Under the pieces are notes generated by a model. The model did not search any database. It was not told the origin of the DNA and saw only the letters and a program-made list of their open reading frames with translations. The translations under genes and the position numbers were made by a program. A stretch of 64,000 nucleotides of DNA from an uncultured Prevotellaceae bacterium (GTDB lineage: Bacteria; Bacteroidota; Bacteroidia; Bacteroidales; Bacteroidaceae), in NCBI GenBank assembly GCA_902769705.1, contig CACXPX010000015.1:1-64000 (forward strand), in the 5' to 3' direction. Below are positions 9,054-18,200 of the stretch, one piece after another; within the stretch, counting starts at the first letter, position 1, and every line of letters begins with the position of its first letter.

Positions 9054-9234
9054 CAAACGGCAACCGTAAAATGAGGGCGATTGCTATACCATCAATTCAT
9101 GGATGTAACTGGAAATCAGTGCAAAAATGAAGCAGAAAAACAAACCACTAAACCACCAAAAAAACATGGCATGAAGACATGCGATGTCCCCCTCGTTTTG
9201 TCCGCACGTCAAATGCCTCTCTCTAATATAAATT

Positions 9235-9783
9235 ATGTTCGCAAAGGACGAAGTCTGTTGGTTTCCCATGCGTGTGACCTACAATCGTGAGATGTCAGTG
9301 AAAAGAGAACTCGATGCTCTGGGCATTGAGAACTTTGTTCCTATGCATTATGAGTTGCGCGAGAATAATGGCGCCCGCAAAAGGGTGCTCGTTCCGGCAA
9401 TCCATAACCTGATTTTCGTCAGGTCCACGCAAGACACGTTGACGGAGTTGAAGAACACGCGTCGTGAGCTGATGCCGTTGCGCTATATTGTGCGGCATAC
9501 GCTCGAAGACGGCCGCGTGGAAATCATTGTTGTCCCCGACCGCCAGATGGAGAACTTCATGCGTGTAGCCGGTGTGGAGACCGATGATGTGATGTTCCTC
9601 GACTGCAACGAGTATATCTGCCGCGTGGGTCGGAGGGTGCGCATCGTTCAAGGTCCTTTTGCCGGAGTCGAAGGCGTCATCAAGCGCATCAAGAACAACA
9701 AGCACGTGGTGGTGCAGGTGGAAGGTTTGGCGGCTGTTGCCATCACATTCGTTCCGCCAAGTTTGTTGGAGGCTGTTGACTGA
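9235..9783 (+). CDS. UpxY-type NusG paralog (transcription antiterminator)
   Basis: Specialised NusG paralogs load on RNA polymerase at the start of a long operon and suppress premature termination. The N-terminal NGN domain starts at WFPMRVTYNREMSVKREL (residues 9-26) and includes NFVPMHYE. A C-terminal KOW domain is recognisable at about 130-175 (VRIVQGPFAGVEGVIKRIKNN). Length 182 matches UpxY proteins, which in Bacteroides head capsule loci. Here the gene heads the secretion block, 54 bp before clpV, while the adjacent glycan operon runs the other way. I infer that it serves this 34-kb transcript. The 175-nt leader before it is the likely loading region. Confidence 0.85.
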   Translation: MFAKDEVCWFPMRVTYNREMSVKRELDALGIENFVPMHYELRENNGARKRVLVPAIHNLIFVRSTQDTLTELKNTRRELMPLRYIVRHTLEDGRVEIIVVPDRQMENFMRVAGVETDDVMFLDCNEYICRVGRRVRIVQGPFAGVEGVIKRIKNNKHVVVQVEGLAAVAITFVPPSLLEAVD

Positions 9784-9837
9784 CGTTTCAAATAAAGTCT
9801 ATTCTAAACTAAATCAATACACATAAAAAAATCGTTT

Positions 9838-12189
9838 ATGGACAAGTACGCTAAAATCCTAGAGAATCTTCCGTCCGGCTATTTGCACATTGCACAGTCG
9901 TTCGCAACCGACAACAAGTCGCCGAAGATTGAACCTGCCCATCTGTTGCGCGCTTTGCTGCACAAGAGCATGGGGCTTGTGAATTTCATCGAAGACACCC
10001 TCGATGAAGACTATTACTACCTGATTGATTGGGCCGACATGCGGATGAAGCAATGCGACAAGTCGCCTTATGGAATGAAAGACGCCGAACTGTCGCACGA
10101 TGCGCAGAACGTGGTGAAAGAGGCTGTTGACCTTGCAGAGAAGTGCGGACTGCCCGAACTGAACCTCGTTTGCCTGCTCGCTGCTTTGGCAAAGCCTGGT
10201 GTAGGCTTCAGCTATGAGCAACTGAAGACGATGCCCCTGCAGGCCGATAAGATTATCAAGGTCATCGAATCGGACCCCGCCGCTAAGAAACCCACTCCGG
10301 CAAAGGCTTCTGGAGGAGGCGTTTCTGCCGCTTCAACGGCTGGTGTGGCCGACACATCGGAGTATTGTCTGGCGATGCTCGATGAAGTGCCTGAGAGCAA
10401 CATCATCGGTTTCGACAAGGAAATCCTTTCCATCATCGAGGTGCTGGCTCGCAAAGACCGCGCCAACATCCTGATTGTAGGTGAGACGGGCGTGGGAAAA
10501 ACTAGTCTGATTAACGGCATCGTTCAGCGTGTGCGCGACAAGAAGGTTCCTGCTTCGCTCGAAGCCTTGCAACCCTATGAGCTCGACTTGATTGCCCTGA
10601 GCCAGGGAGTGAGCTACAAAGGCGAGATTGAAGACCGCTTCAAGAAAGTTTCGGAGGCTTTGCTGGGACAGACACAACCTGTGCTCGTGATTGAAAACTT
10701 CCATCGTGTGGAAGACAAGCAGTCGACGTTGAACGGCATTCTGCCCGGATTGAAGAAACTGCTCTCGAAGAACGAGCTGCAGGTGGTTTGCACGTCTACC
10801 ATCGACGGCTATACAAAAGACATCGAGAAGGACAAGGAGTTCACGGCATTCTTCGAGAAGATTACCGTTGAGGAACCCAACGAGGAGCAAGCCATCGAAA
10901 TCATCAATAGCAAGCGCGAAAGCTATGAGCAGTTCCACCATCTGCCCATCGAGGACGAGGTGCCTGCTGAAATCGTGCGACTGGCTAAGCGTTATATGCC
11001 CGACCGCCGTCTGCCTTCATCGGCTCTCGATTTGCTCGACCGTGCTATGTCATCGGTGAAGATTGCCACAGAGATGGCCGCTCTTGCCGAAGACAAGAAG
11101 GATGTGCCGCAGGAGGTGAAACTGGAGAAAGACGCCGTTCGCGACGTGGTGGCCAAGATGACGGGTATTCCTATGGGTAATATCCAGAGCGAGGAGCGCG
11201 AGAAACTGGGCAATGCCGAAGAGATTCTGCACAAGCGTGTGGTTGGTCAGAACCACGCCATCAAGAGCATTCTCGACGCTATTTTCGAAAGCCGTTCAGG
11301 CTTGAACAAGAAAGGTCAGCCTATGGGCTCGTTCTTCTTTCTCGGCCCGACTGGAACAGGAAAGACGGAGTTGGCAAAATCGTTGGCAAACTTCCTCTTC
11401 GACGACGAGACAGCAATGCTGCGCTTCGATATGTCTGAGTACAAGGAGGAGCACTCGGTGGCTCTGCTCTATGGTGCGCCTCCGGGATATGTGGGATACG
11501 AAGAAGGCGGCTTGCTGGTCAACCAGATTCGTCAGCATCCTTATAGCGTGGTGTTGTTCGATGAGATCGAGAAGGCTCACAAGTCGGTGTTCGACCTCTT
11601 CTTGCAGATTCTCGATGAAGGTAAGTTGCACGACCGTCTGGGCCGTGTGGGCGACTTCTCGAATTCGCTCATCATCTTCACCTCAAACATCGGTAGCGAT
11701 TACATCTTCAAGTCGTTCGGCGAGGGTGTTGTTCCCACGCACGACAAGTTGCTGGAGGTGATGCAAGGCAACTTCCGTCCGGAGTTCTTGGCTCGTTTGA
11801 CCGAGATTGTTCCCTTCTCACCCATCACGGAGGAGATGATCGACCGTATCTTCGACATTCACATTAAGAACCTGTTGAAGACGCTCAACGAGCAGAATAT
11901 CAAACTCGTCATCGACGAGTCGGCCCGCAAGTATGTCACCAAGGTGGGATTCAACGCTCACTATGGCGCTCGTCCTATCCTCGGTATCATCCGCAAGGAA
12001 ATCCGCCGTCCGCTCTCGAAACTCATCATTGCCGGCGACATTGCTCCAGGCGACACAGTTACGATGAAGTACGATGAGGAGAATAAGCAGATCATGTGGG
12101 ATATCGACACTCCTGACGACCCTGATGCACCTGCTGCTCCCGCTGAGGAGCCAAAGGCTGAAGCGCCAACGGAAGCTCCCGCTGAATAA
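9838..12189 (+). CDS. tssH: ClpV/TssH-type AAA+ sheath-recycling ATPase
   Basis: T6SS ClpV disassembles contracted TssB-TssC sheaths. Seen: a Clp N-domain (1-145), an Ala/Pro-rich linker (148-172), AAA1 with Walker A GETGVGKT (215-222) and pore loop VSYKGE, then AAA2 with Walker A GPTGTGKT (503-510), Walker B VVLFDE (571-576), pore loop GYVG and an Arg finger in FRPEFLAR. The middle domain is very short, unlike ClpB. Odd: AAA1 has IEN where the Walker B Asp-Glu should be (285-287) and FTAFFEK where the RRF arginine fingers sit, so AAA1 probably binds but does not hydrolyse ATP. The C-terminal tail is Ala/Pro/Glu-rich. It is the first machine gene and sits directly before tssB-tssC. ClpB is the alternative reading, but context argues for ClpV. 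Confidence 0.88.
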   Translation: MDKYAKILENLPSGYLHIAQSFATDNKSPKIEPAHLLRALLHKSMGLVNFIEDTLDEDYYYLIDWADMRMKQCDKSPYGMKDAELSHDAQNVVKEAVDLAEKCGLPELNLVCLLAALAKPGVGFSYEQLKTMPLQADKIIKVIESDPAAKKPTPAKASGGGVSAASTAGVADTSEYCLAMLDEVPESNIIGFDKEILSIIEVLARKDRANILIVGETGVGKTSLINGIVQRVRDKKVPASLEALQPYELDLIALSQGVSYKGEIEDRFKKVSEALLGQTQPVLVIENFHRVEDKQSTLNGILPGLKKLLSKNELQVVCTSTIDGYTKDIEKDKEFTAFFEKITVEEPNEEQAIEIINSKRESYEQFHHLPIEDEVPAEIVRLAKRYMPDRRLPSSALDLLDRAMSSVKIATEMAALAEDKKDVPQEVKLEKDAVRDVVAKMTGIPMGNIQSEEREKLGNAEEILHKRVVGQNHAIKSILDAIFESRSGLNKKGQPMGSFFFLGPTGTGKTELAKSLANFLFDDETAMLRFDMSEYKEEHSVALLYGAPPGYVGYEEGGLLVNQIRQHPYSVVLFDEIEKAHKSVFDLFLQILDEGKLHDRLGRVGDFSNSLIIFTSNIGSDYIFKSFGEGVVPTHDKLLEVMQGNFRPEFLARLTEIVPFSPITEEMIDRIFDIHIKNLLKTLNEQNIKLVIDESARKYVTKVGFNAHYGARPILGIIRKEIRRPLSKLIIAGDIAPGDTVTMKYDEENKQIMWDIDTPDDPDAPAAPAEEPKAEAPTEAPAE

Positions 12190-12243
12190 GAATCCAAAGT
12201 GAAAGAATAAACCTAGTTATTAACAATAAAAATCATTAACATT

Positions 12244-12699
12244 ATGGCAAGAAAGACTGTTATCAGTAAGGTGCTCGACGTAGAAGCACAAGATGGCATC
12301 ATCGAGTTCCCGCAAAACCGAATCCTGTATGCCGACCAATTCACTGACGAGGCACCCACCACTGACGAAGACCGTGAAGGCTTTAAGCCGAAGAACATGA
12401 ATGATGTCTTTGAACACTATCAGCCCAGCAAGAACGGTGTGACGATGGAAACCGAAGATGGTGGCGCTGTTTACGAGGACTTCGACTTCAAGAGCATCAA
12501 AGACTTCGAAGACGAGCAATTGATCGCACATAGCGAATTGATGAGTGGAGCCAAGAACAAAATCGACGCTTACAACTCTGTCATCCGTCAGTTGGAGAAG
12601 AATAAGACTCTGCGCAACGCCCTCAAGGACGAGGCTGCTCGCGGCAATCTGAAGAATGCTTTGAAGGCTCTGTTGGCAGAGCTTGACGAGGCTGAGTGA
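12244..12699 (+). CDS. tssB: T6SS contractile sheath small subunit TssB
   Basis: TssB pairs with TssC to form the contractile sheath around the Hcp tube. The 151-residue protein has the family pattern DVFEHYQPSKNGV near residues 54-66, followed by an acidic stretch and the FKSIKDFEDEQL block that forms part of the TssB-TssC interface. The C-terminus is helical and charged (KNKTLRNALKDEAARG). It lies 54 bp after clpV and 44 bp before tssC, the standard order, with an A-rich leader instead of a Shine-Dalgarno site. Confidence 0.9.
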   Translation: MARKTVISKVLDVEAQDGIIEFPQNRILYADQFTDEAPTTDEDREGFKPKNMNDVFEHYQPSKNGVTMETEDGGAVYEDFDFKSIKDFEDEQLIAHSELMSGAKNKIDAYNSVIRQLEKNKTLRNALKDEAARGNLKNALKALLAELDEAE

Positions 12700-12743
12700 T
12701 TTTAATTTATTATTAATGTGGAAATTAACAATCTGAAATTATT

Positions 12744-14126
12744 ATGGCAGCAGAAGAACTGAAACAAGAAACTCAAGGTGAAGGCGTACAGCTTCGTGAG
12801 AGAGAAAAGATAGAAAACCCGCAGGGTTTGCTACAAGAGAGCCTCGATGGACTGAACAAGTTCGGAGGATTCCAGATGGTGAAAGGCCTTATCAAAGGCG
12901 TTGAGAATATGGACCCACGCCGCAAGGCTGTGAAGAATATTTTCTTGTCGGATGCAGCTTACTCTGACAATCGTAAGAAACTGAAGAACGAGTTGGAACT
13001 TTGGGTGAGCATTCTCGAAGCTGGTGGAACTGATCCCATGCAGATTATCGAACAGTGCCAAGCTAAGCGCGACAAAGCTGAGCAGAACTTGAAGGCTAAC
13101 CTTTTCAATGTTCATGAAGAATTGAGAAACATGGAAACGACTTATCGTTCGCTTGACTCTTTCTTCGCTAATGCAGGACAGGGAAAGATTGACTGCATCA
13201 CTTTGATGAACGTCAACAAAGGCGAGTTGGAGTATCATGATTCAGAAGATACTGTGGCTCTTCGCGACGAAATGGAGAAATACTACGACCGCCTGAGCCT
13301 GAAGAACAACTATTCACTGATGGTGATTCCCGGCTATCTGGGCGATGCCAACACTGTGCGTATGTGGGCCGACACTGCTTATCGCAACAAGGTGATGTTG
13401 ATTACAGACTTCAAGGACAGCCAGAACTTCAGCATGCTGAAGGATGAACTCGATGATGCAAACTTGCAGGGTCAAGAGGCAAAAATGGCTAATGTGGTGA
13501 TGACTTGCAACTACCTGTTAGGCCGCAAGAAGAGCGAGTTGGCCGACGAGGACGATGACCTCTACATCCCCGCATCGGCAGCTTTGGCAGGTCGCATGAC
13601 CAATACCGAAGAGACCGTGATTGCACAAGGTTGCGCAGGTAAGAAGTATGGCACTCTGAGCAATGTGAAGGGTGCACGTCTCGATTTGCGTAAGAGTGAG
13701 ATTGCTGCTCTCATCGACCAAGGTGTGATTCCTATGGTGGAAGAAGATGGTCGCACGATGGCCTTCTCTAACCGCTCGCTCTACAACGGTGCAACTCTTG
13801 GATTGCAAGAGTATCCTATCGTTCGTACTTTCGACTGGATTGGAAAAGTGTTCCAGAACTTCTTCAACGATGAGGCTTTCATCAATTGGAACTCGTCTGT
13901 GAAGGCTGAGTTGCAGCAGGCTGTTCATGACTTCCTGAGCGACTATAAAGGCCCAGGCAAACTCATCGAGAACTACAACTTGAAGGGTATCAACCAGGAT
14001 CCTAAGACCAAGGACATCCACATTGAGGTGGAACTGAAGCCTTTCTTCGCAGCTAAGAACTTCTTCATCGAACTGACCGGACACAACGGACAGGCTGGTG
14101 TTGAGTGGGATCAGAACGTCCAGTAA
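12744..14126 (+). CDS. tssC: T6SS contractile sheath large subunit TssC
   Basis: The large sheath subunit, 460 residues, a normal TssC length. It shows the predicted architecture: a helical N-terminal region, a central domain (YSLMVIPGYLGDANTVRMWADTAY is split over residues 191-214), and a C-terminal sheath handshake domain ending in IHIEVELKPFFAAKNFFIELTGHN. The segment RTFDWIGKVFQNFFNDEAFINW resembles the conserved TssC block before the last strand. It follows tssB directly. A 121-bp gap then precedes the first hcp gene, consistent with differential expression of sheath and tube. Confidence 0.9.
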   Translation: MAAEELKQETQGEGVQLREREKIENPQGLLQESLDGLNKFGGFQMVKGLIKGVENMDPRRKAVKNIFLSDAAYSDNRKKLKNELELWVSILEAGGTDPMQIIEQCQAKRDKAEQNLKANLFNVHEELRNMETTYRSLDSFFANAGQGKIDCITLMNVNKGELEYHDSEDTVALRDEMEKYYDRLSLKNNYSLMVIPGYLGDANTVRMWADTAYRNKVMLITDFKDSQNFSMLKDELDDANLQGQEAKMANVVMTCNYLLGRKKSELADEDDDLYIPASAALAGRMTNTEETVIAQGCAGKKYGTLSNVKGARLDLRKSEIAALIDQGVIPMVEEDGRTMAFSNRSLYNGATLGLQEYPIVRTFDWIGKVFQNFFNDEAFINWNSSVKAELQQAVHDFLSDYKGPGKLIENYNLKGINQDPKTKDIHIEVELKPFFAAKNFFIELTGHNGQAGVEWDQNVQ

Positions 14127-14247
14127 TCCTATTCTGGTAATTCGCAACCGTCAAGAGGCGGCTGTGGATTGCCGGTTATCAAAAAGAGACTATTCATTTT
14201 TTAATTAACAATTTATTCATTAAACAATTTAAAAAGCTAGAAAAACT

Positions 14248-14652
14248 ATGGCAACAAGAACAACAACCCTGGATGCTGATGGCATCAAGCAGCGTGAAGT
14301 ACTTTATGTACGTTATGAACTCAATCAGCAGACCGATGTGGAAGGACAGCCCACTGGTACAACCCGTGGAGGTAAAATCCGCATCCGTGTTAAGTCAATG
14401 GACGACGGTAGCTCTGATTTGATGGAGTGGATGTGCGATACATATATGAGTAAGAGCGGAACCATCTCGTTCCCCAACCGTCAGGGTGGTGAGATGAAGG
14501 CTCTGAAATTCAAGGAGGGATACATGGTTGAATATGCTGAGACCTACGATTCCACCAACAGCCTCTTGCAGTATGAGGAGTTCACCATCTCTGCCAAGGA
14601 AATCGAGGTGGGCAACGCCAAGCACAACAACCGTTGGACTATTGACAACTAA
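14248..14652 (+). CDS. tssD: Hcp-type tube protein (TssD), copy 1
   Basis: A 134-residue protein of the Bacteroidetes TssD family, which forms the inner tube of stacked hexameric rings propelled by sheath contraction. It has the characteristic VLYVRYELNQQTDVEGQP opening, the GGKIRIRVKSMDD strand, a DLMEWM helix start, and the C-terminal beta strand EEFTISAKEIEVGN with a terminal W-T. No signal peptide, as expected. It is preceded by a long A/T-rich leader and followed by a strong hairpin (14666-14699), an arrangement expected for a highly expressed structural protein. It is more distant from the next two Hcp genes than these are from each other, suggesting this is the bulk tube subunit. Confidence 0.88.
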   Translation: MATRTTTLDADGIKQREVLYVRYELNQQTDVEGQPTGTTRGGKIRIRVKSMDDGSSDLMEWMCDTYMSKSGTISFPNRQGGEMKALKFKEGYMVEYAETYDSTNSLLQYEEFTISAKEIEVGNAKHNNRWTIDN

Positions 14653-14665
14653 TCCATCAACAAAT

Positions 14666-14699
14666 GAGGGGGAGGGGCTCATAGCTTTCCCTCCTCCTC
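14666..14699 (+). terminator. Strong intercistronic hairpin after hcp copy 1
   Basis: An 11-bp stem of G/A-rich and C/T-rich arms (14666-14676 with 14689-14699, one mismatch) closes a 12-nt loop and is followed by a weak T-containing stretch. It lies 14 bp after the hcp stop codon. It may act as a partial terminator or as a 3' stabiliser of hcp mRNA; a NusG paralog at the operon head would allow read-through. Confidence 0.5.
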
Positions 14700-14777
14700 A
14701 CTTTTACTAATTGACCACCTAAAAAACATTTTTTGAAGATTTAAATCATCTTCCCCTTAAAACCTAACCTAATCATT

Positions 14778-15185
14778 ATGGCTTTACAAGGACACTTGAA
14801 AATAGGACAGAAAACCTATGGAATCATACAATGCCAATATGAGTTCAACCAGGCATGCGACGGTTCCAGCAAGCCAACTTCGCGTCCCCATGGAGGAAAC
14901 ATTACCTTCGTGATGCCTGCAACAAGCGATGACGACCTCTTCTTTTACAAGTGGATGTTCAATAAGACGGAGGTAAAAAATGGCACATTCACTTTCACGG
15001 TGTGGTCGAAGCAGAACAAGCAGAGTTACAAGACGGTTTCGTTTGAGAATGCTTATTGCATCAACCTATCCGATTATTTCAACGATAGTGACAGCCGACT
15101 GATGTATACAACCATAACACTGGCTGCTGAAATCATAAACATCGGATCGAGCGACACCGCTGATTTCGACAACGAATGGACATAG
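14778..15185 (+). CDS. Hcp-type tube protein (TssD), copy 2
   Basis: A second TssD-type protein, 135 residues. Features: HLKIGQKTYGIIQCQYEF at the N-terminus, the HGGNITFVMP strand, DLFFYKWMF, and an end in IINIGSSDTADFDNEW. It is clearly closer to the C-terminal domain of the next gene than to hcp copy 1 (shared GGxITFV, DDLFFYKWMF/DEDLFFYRWMF, NDSDSRLM, DNEW/NNEW). It may be a tube variant placed next to VgrG or one that accepts the fused repeat protein. It lies 25 bp before the fusion gene, so the pair is co-translated. Confidence 0.86.
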   Translation: MALQGHLKIGQKTYGIIQCQYEFNQACDGSSKPTSRPHGGNITFVMPATSDDDLFFYKWMFNKTEVKNGTFTFTVWSKQNKQSYKTVSFENAYCINLSDYFNDSDSRLMYTTITLAAEIINIGSSDTADFDNEWT

Positions 15186-15210
15186 ACTTTCACCTATTAA
15201 CTGCACAACT

Positions 15211-18200
15211 ATGGATTTTAATTCTATTTTAGCCCCGCTCAATAAAAGTGCTGAAACCATAACGGGTGCGATAGGAAAAATGCAAGCCCTGCCTCAGGTT
15301 CCCGGCTTGCAACTACCTGGCGAATTGACAGCACCACTGCAACAATTGCAGAAGAGTTCGGCTATGCTGCAAAGTGCGCAGCAGAAAATGGCTACGCTTG
15401 CGCAGACTTTCCAAAATCTTCCAGCCGAAAGTCAGCAATCCGTGATGCAGGCCTTGAGTTCTTCGAATATCACGGGTAACATCCAAAGTGCCACCTCTGC
15501 ATTGGAAAGCAAGTTGCCCAATCCTGAAAATCTGGCTAATCAATTCAATGATGCTTTCTCAGCTGCTCAATCGAAGGCTGCTGATGCTGTAGGACAAATA
15601 CAAAGCAAGGCCACCGAAGCCTTCAGTGCTGCACAACAAAAAGCCACTGGAGCCCTCGGAGAAATTCAGGGGAAAGCCTCAGAAGCATTCGGAGCAGTTC
15701 AAGATAAAATGTCGGGTGCCGTCAACCAATTGCAAAGTCAGGCTGGTAGTGCCCTTAACAATATCCAAGGTCAGGCCAATCAGGCTCTAAATACGGCACA
15801 AGGTCAGTTGAACAATGCTGTGGGCCAAATCAAAAACACAGCCGATCAGGCATATAGTGCTGCACAGCAACAAGTAACGGATGCACTTAATGAGGTGCAA
15901 CAGCAGGCATCTAGTGCTTATGAAGAGGTCCAGAATCAGGTTAATGGAGCCATCAACAAAGTTGAACAAACCGCTGAAGATATCCAGAACCAAGCCAATC
16001 AGGCTTTCGATACTGTACAAAGTAAAAATAGCGAATTATATAACAACGCTGGAACGAAATTAGAGGAAATACAAGGAAAGGCTGAAAATTTCATTGACAA
16101 TACTGGAAATCAAATTGATAGTATTGGAAATCGAATTGAGAATGGCGTTGACAATCTCAGCAACAAGGTGGACAACCTTGGTGACAAGGCTTCTCAGTTC
16201 GGAGAAAACCTTGAGCAAAAGGCCACCCAGTTCGGTGAGAACTTGGAGGGCAAGGTCAACGAGTTCGGAGACAAGGCAACTCAATTTGGAGAAAATCTCG
16301 AGCAGAAAACCACTCAGTTTGGCGAGAATCTGGAAGGCAAGGTCAACGAGTTCGGTGACAAAGCCACTCAATTTGGCGAGAACCTTGAGCAGAAAGCCAC
16401 CCAGTTCGGAGAGAATTTGGAAGGAAAGGTCAATGAACTTGGCGACAAAGCTGCTCAATTCGGAGAGAATCTCGAGCAGAAGGCCACCCAGTTCGGTGAG
16501 AATTTGGAGGGAAAGGTCAACGAGTTCGGCGACAAGGCTACACAATTCGGTGAAAATCTGGAAGGTAAAGTCAACGAGTTCGGGGACAAAGCCACTCAAT
16601 TTGGAGAGAATCTCGAGCAGAAGGCAACTCAATTCGGTGAAAATCTGGAGGGCAAGGTCAACGAGTTCGGAGACAAGGCAACTCAATTTGGAGAGAACCT
16701 CGAGCAGAAGGCCACCCAGTTCGGTGAGAACTTGGAGGGTAAGGTCAACGAGTTCGGAGACAAGGCAACTCAATTTGGAGAAAATCTCGAGCAGAAAGCC
16801 ACCCAGTTCGGTGAGAATCTCGAGCAGAAGGCAACTCAATTCGGTGAAAATCTGGAAGGCAAGGTCAACGAGTTCGGCGACAAGGCCACTCAATTTGGAG
16901 AAAACCTCGAGCAGAAGGCCACCCAGTTTGGCGAGAATTTGGAGGGCAAGGTTAATGAGTTCGGTGACAAGGCAACTCAATTTGGAGAAAACCTTGAGCA
17001 GAAGGCTACTCAATTCGGTGAAAATCTGGAAGGCAAGGTCAATGAGCTCGGTGACAAGGCAACTCAATTTGGAGAAAACCTTGAGCAGAAAGCCACCCAG
17101 TTCGGTGAGAATCTGGAAGGCAAGGTCAACGAACTTGGCGACAAAGCTTCTCAATTCGGAGAGACCATCGAAAACAAAGCTGGCGAAGTTCAGGAAAAGT
17201 TGGAGCAAGGCATTGCCAATGCTGAGAAGAAAGTTGGTGATGCGGTTACCAAGGTGCAGGACACCATGGAGAATGCCTACAACGCAGCTGAGAAGAAGGT
17301 CAACGATGCAGTTGAAAAGGTGGAAGGTGCTATCGATGATGTTACGGAAAAGGTGGAAAGTGCCATCGATAATGCCAAAGAGCAAATAGGCGAAGCTTAT
17401 GAGAACGCTAAAGAGAAGATTAGCGACACCTATAACAATGCAAAGGAAACGGTCAGCAATGCTTATAACGATGCAAAGGAAACGGTCAGTAATGCTTACA
17501 ATGATGCAAAGGAAACAGTCAGCAATGCGTATAACGAAGCTTCGGAGGCTGTTGACAATGCAGTCAATGAGGTAACCGATGCTATCAATCAGGCTTATGA
17601 CGAAGCCCAACAGGCTGTTGACCAGGTGGTTGATGATGTGAACAAGGCTATCGATGAGGTCAACAACGCTATTGATCAATTCGAGAATGCCGTCGCTGAA
17701 ATCGAAAACAAGATTCAGGAGACTGTCGAAAAGGTCGAAGAGACTGTCGAGAAAGTCAAGGACACCATCGACACCATCCGCGACCGCGTTGGCACAGTTG
17801 CCGACCGCATTGGTAATCTTGGCAGTTCCATCGGTAGTGGTGACTTGGAAAAGGCTCTTCGCTTGCGCAATCTCCCCATTGCCCAAGATCACACAGCTTT
17901 CCACGGCAAACTGGAAATTGGCCAGCGCAAATTCGGCATTGTGCAATGCTCCTATAGTTTCAGTCAATCAGTAGACAGCACTGGCAAACCCGTGTCGCGT
18001 CCTCGTGGCGGAAAGATTACCTTTGTGCTGCCATCGCGCAGCGATGAAGACCTTTTCTTCTACCGTTGGATGTTCAGCAAGACAGAGGTGGAATCTGGAT
18101 ACTTCCGTTTCGTTGTCTGGGCACAGCAGAATCGTCAGAGTTTCAAAACAGTCTCGTTCCAGAACGCCTATTGCGTGGGGTTGAAAGATTTCTTCAACAA

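Noticed and set aside
16094-17389. Second + strand frame of 431 codons inside the same repeats
   Set aside because: An out-of-frame Arg/Ser-rich shadow of the repeats; no homology or initiation signal.
16060-17967. Long antisense frame (635 codons) opposite the Hcp-fusion repeats
   Set aside because: It mirrors the repetitive + strand gene; the product is a hydrophobic Leu/Ser-rich repeat with no start context and arises from codon bias of the repeats.
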